A stretch of 6,524 nucleotides of DNA. Origin: an uncultured Verrucomicrobiota bacterium (GTDB taxonomy: Bacteria > Verrucomicrobiota > Verrucomicrobiia > Limisphaerales > UBA9464). Numbering within the stretch: position 1 is the stretch's first letter; every line of letters begins with the position of its first letter. Below, piece by piece: positions 6,451-6,524 of this stretch. The notes beneath the pieces are model-generated. The model was not told where the DNA came from. It did not search any database and saw only the letters and a list, made by a program, of their open reading frames with translations. The position numbers were made by a program, and so were the translations under genes. The stretch is taken from positions 1-6,524 of the forward strand of contig CAIYXO010000979.1 of the NCBI GenBank assembly GCA_903930165.1, read 5' to 3'.

Positions 6451-6524
6451 ATGAGGACCCGAAGGTACAAGGCTCCGCCGGAGGCGGAGGTGGCGTACTA
6501 CCACTGCATGTCGCGAGCGGTGAA
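6451..6524 (+). CDS. IS200-like REP-associated transposase (RAYT), N-terminus only
   Basis: Twenty-four complete codons are visible before the window ends; the last nine residues are YYHCMSRAV. The start MRTRRYKAPP followed by a YHCMSR strand is characteristic of a Y1-transposase (IS200-like, Transposase_17) subgroup common in Verrucomicrobiota and Planctomycetota. These are single-strand DNA transposases with an HUH motif and one catalytic Tyr, both of which would lie beyond the window. The ATG at 6451 is preceded in frame by a TGA at 6433, so the gene starts here or at TTG 6445. No clear Shine-Dalgarno sequence is present. RAYTs are domesticated relatives of IS200/IS605 that act on REP palindromes, and a pair of REP-like repeats lies upstream. 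The call rests on a short N-terminal match. Confidence 0.75.
   Translation, partial: MRTRRYKAPPEAEVAYYHCMSRAV

Overview
The window is a GC-rich bacterial chromosomal fragment. It most resembles a member of the Verrucomicrobiota or a related group; this is inferred from the gene families and not from any marker gene. The clues are a very large secreted LTD/CotH protein ending in calcium-binding type repeats, a REP-associated transposase with the N-terminus common in that phylum, a bacterial inositol oxygenase, and weak or absent Shine-Dalgarno sequences.

Layout, left to right. (1) Positions 1-893 (+) are the 3' part of a periplasmic sugar-binding protein of an ABC importer; its start lies outside the window. 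(2) Positions 894-1161 are non-coding and rich in repeats: a degenerate 10-bp tandem repeat, a 12-bp inverted repeat enclosing further stems, and a 12-bp palindrome. (3) Positions 1162-2073 (+) encode a complete inositol oxygenase (MIOX) with all expected iron ligands. (4) Positions 2074-2278 are a short gap between convergent genes. (5) Positions 2279-5974 (-) encode a 1231-residue secreted multidomain protein: signal peptide, lamin-tail domain, beta-sandwich linker, CotH-type kinase-like domain, Fn3-like segment, two more lamin-tail domains, EF-hand-like calcium loops and a C-terminal beta tail. (6) Positions 5975-6450 are a non-coding region holding a strong leader hairpin, a 52-nt pyrimidine tract with a perfect 12-bp tandem duplication, a pair of palindromic REP-like repeats 57 bp apart, and two further small palindromes. 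(7) Positions 6451-6524 (+) are the first 24 codons of an IS200-like (Y1) REP-associated transposase, cut by the window end.

The sugar-binding protein and MIOX lie on the same strand and together suggest uptake of a polyol, plausibly myo-inositol, followed by oxygenation to D-glucuronate. The CotH/LTD protein is convergent to them and looks like an independent surface or extracellular gene. The repeats beside the transposase start fit a RAYT/REP locus. I see no tRNA, rRNA, CRISPR array or clearly new defence system. The least explained items are the structured 5' region of MIOX, the repeat-dense leader between the CotH gene and the transposase, and the function of the CotH/LTD protein.
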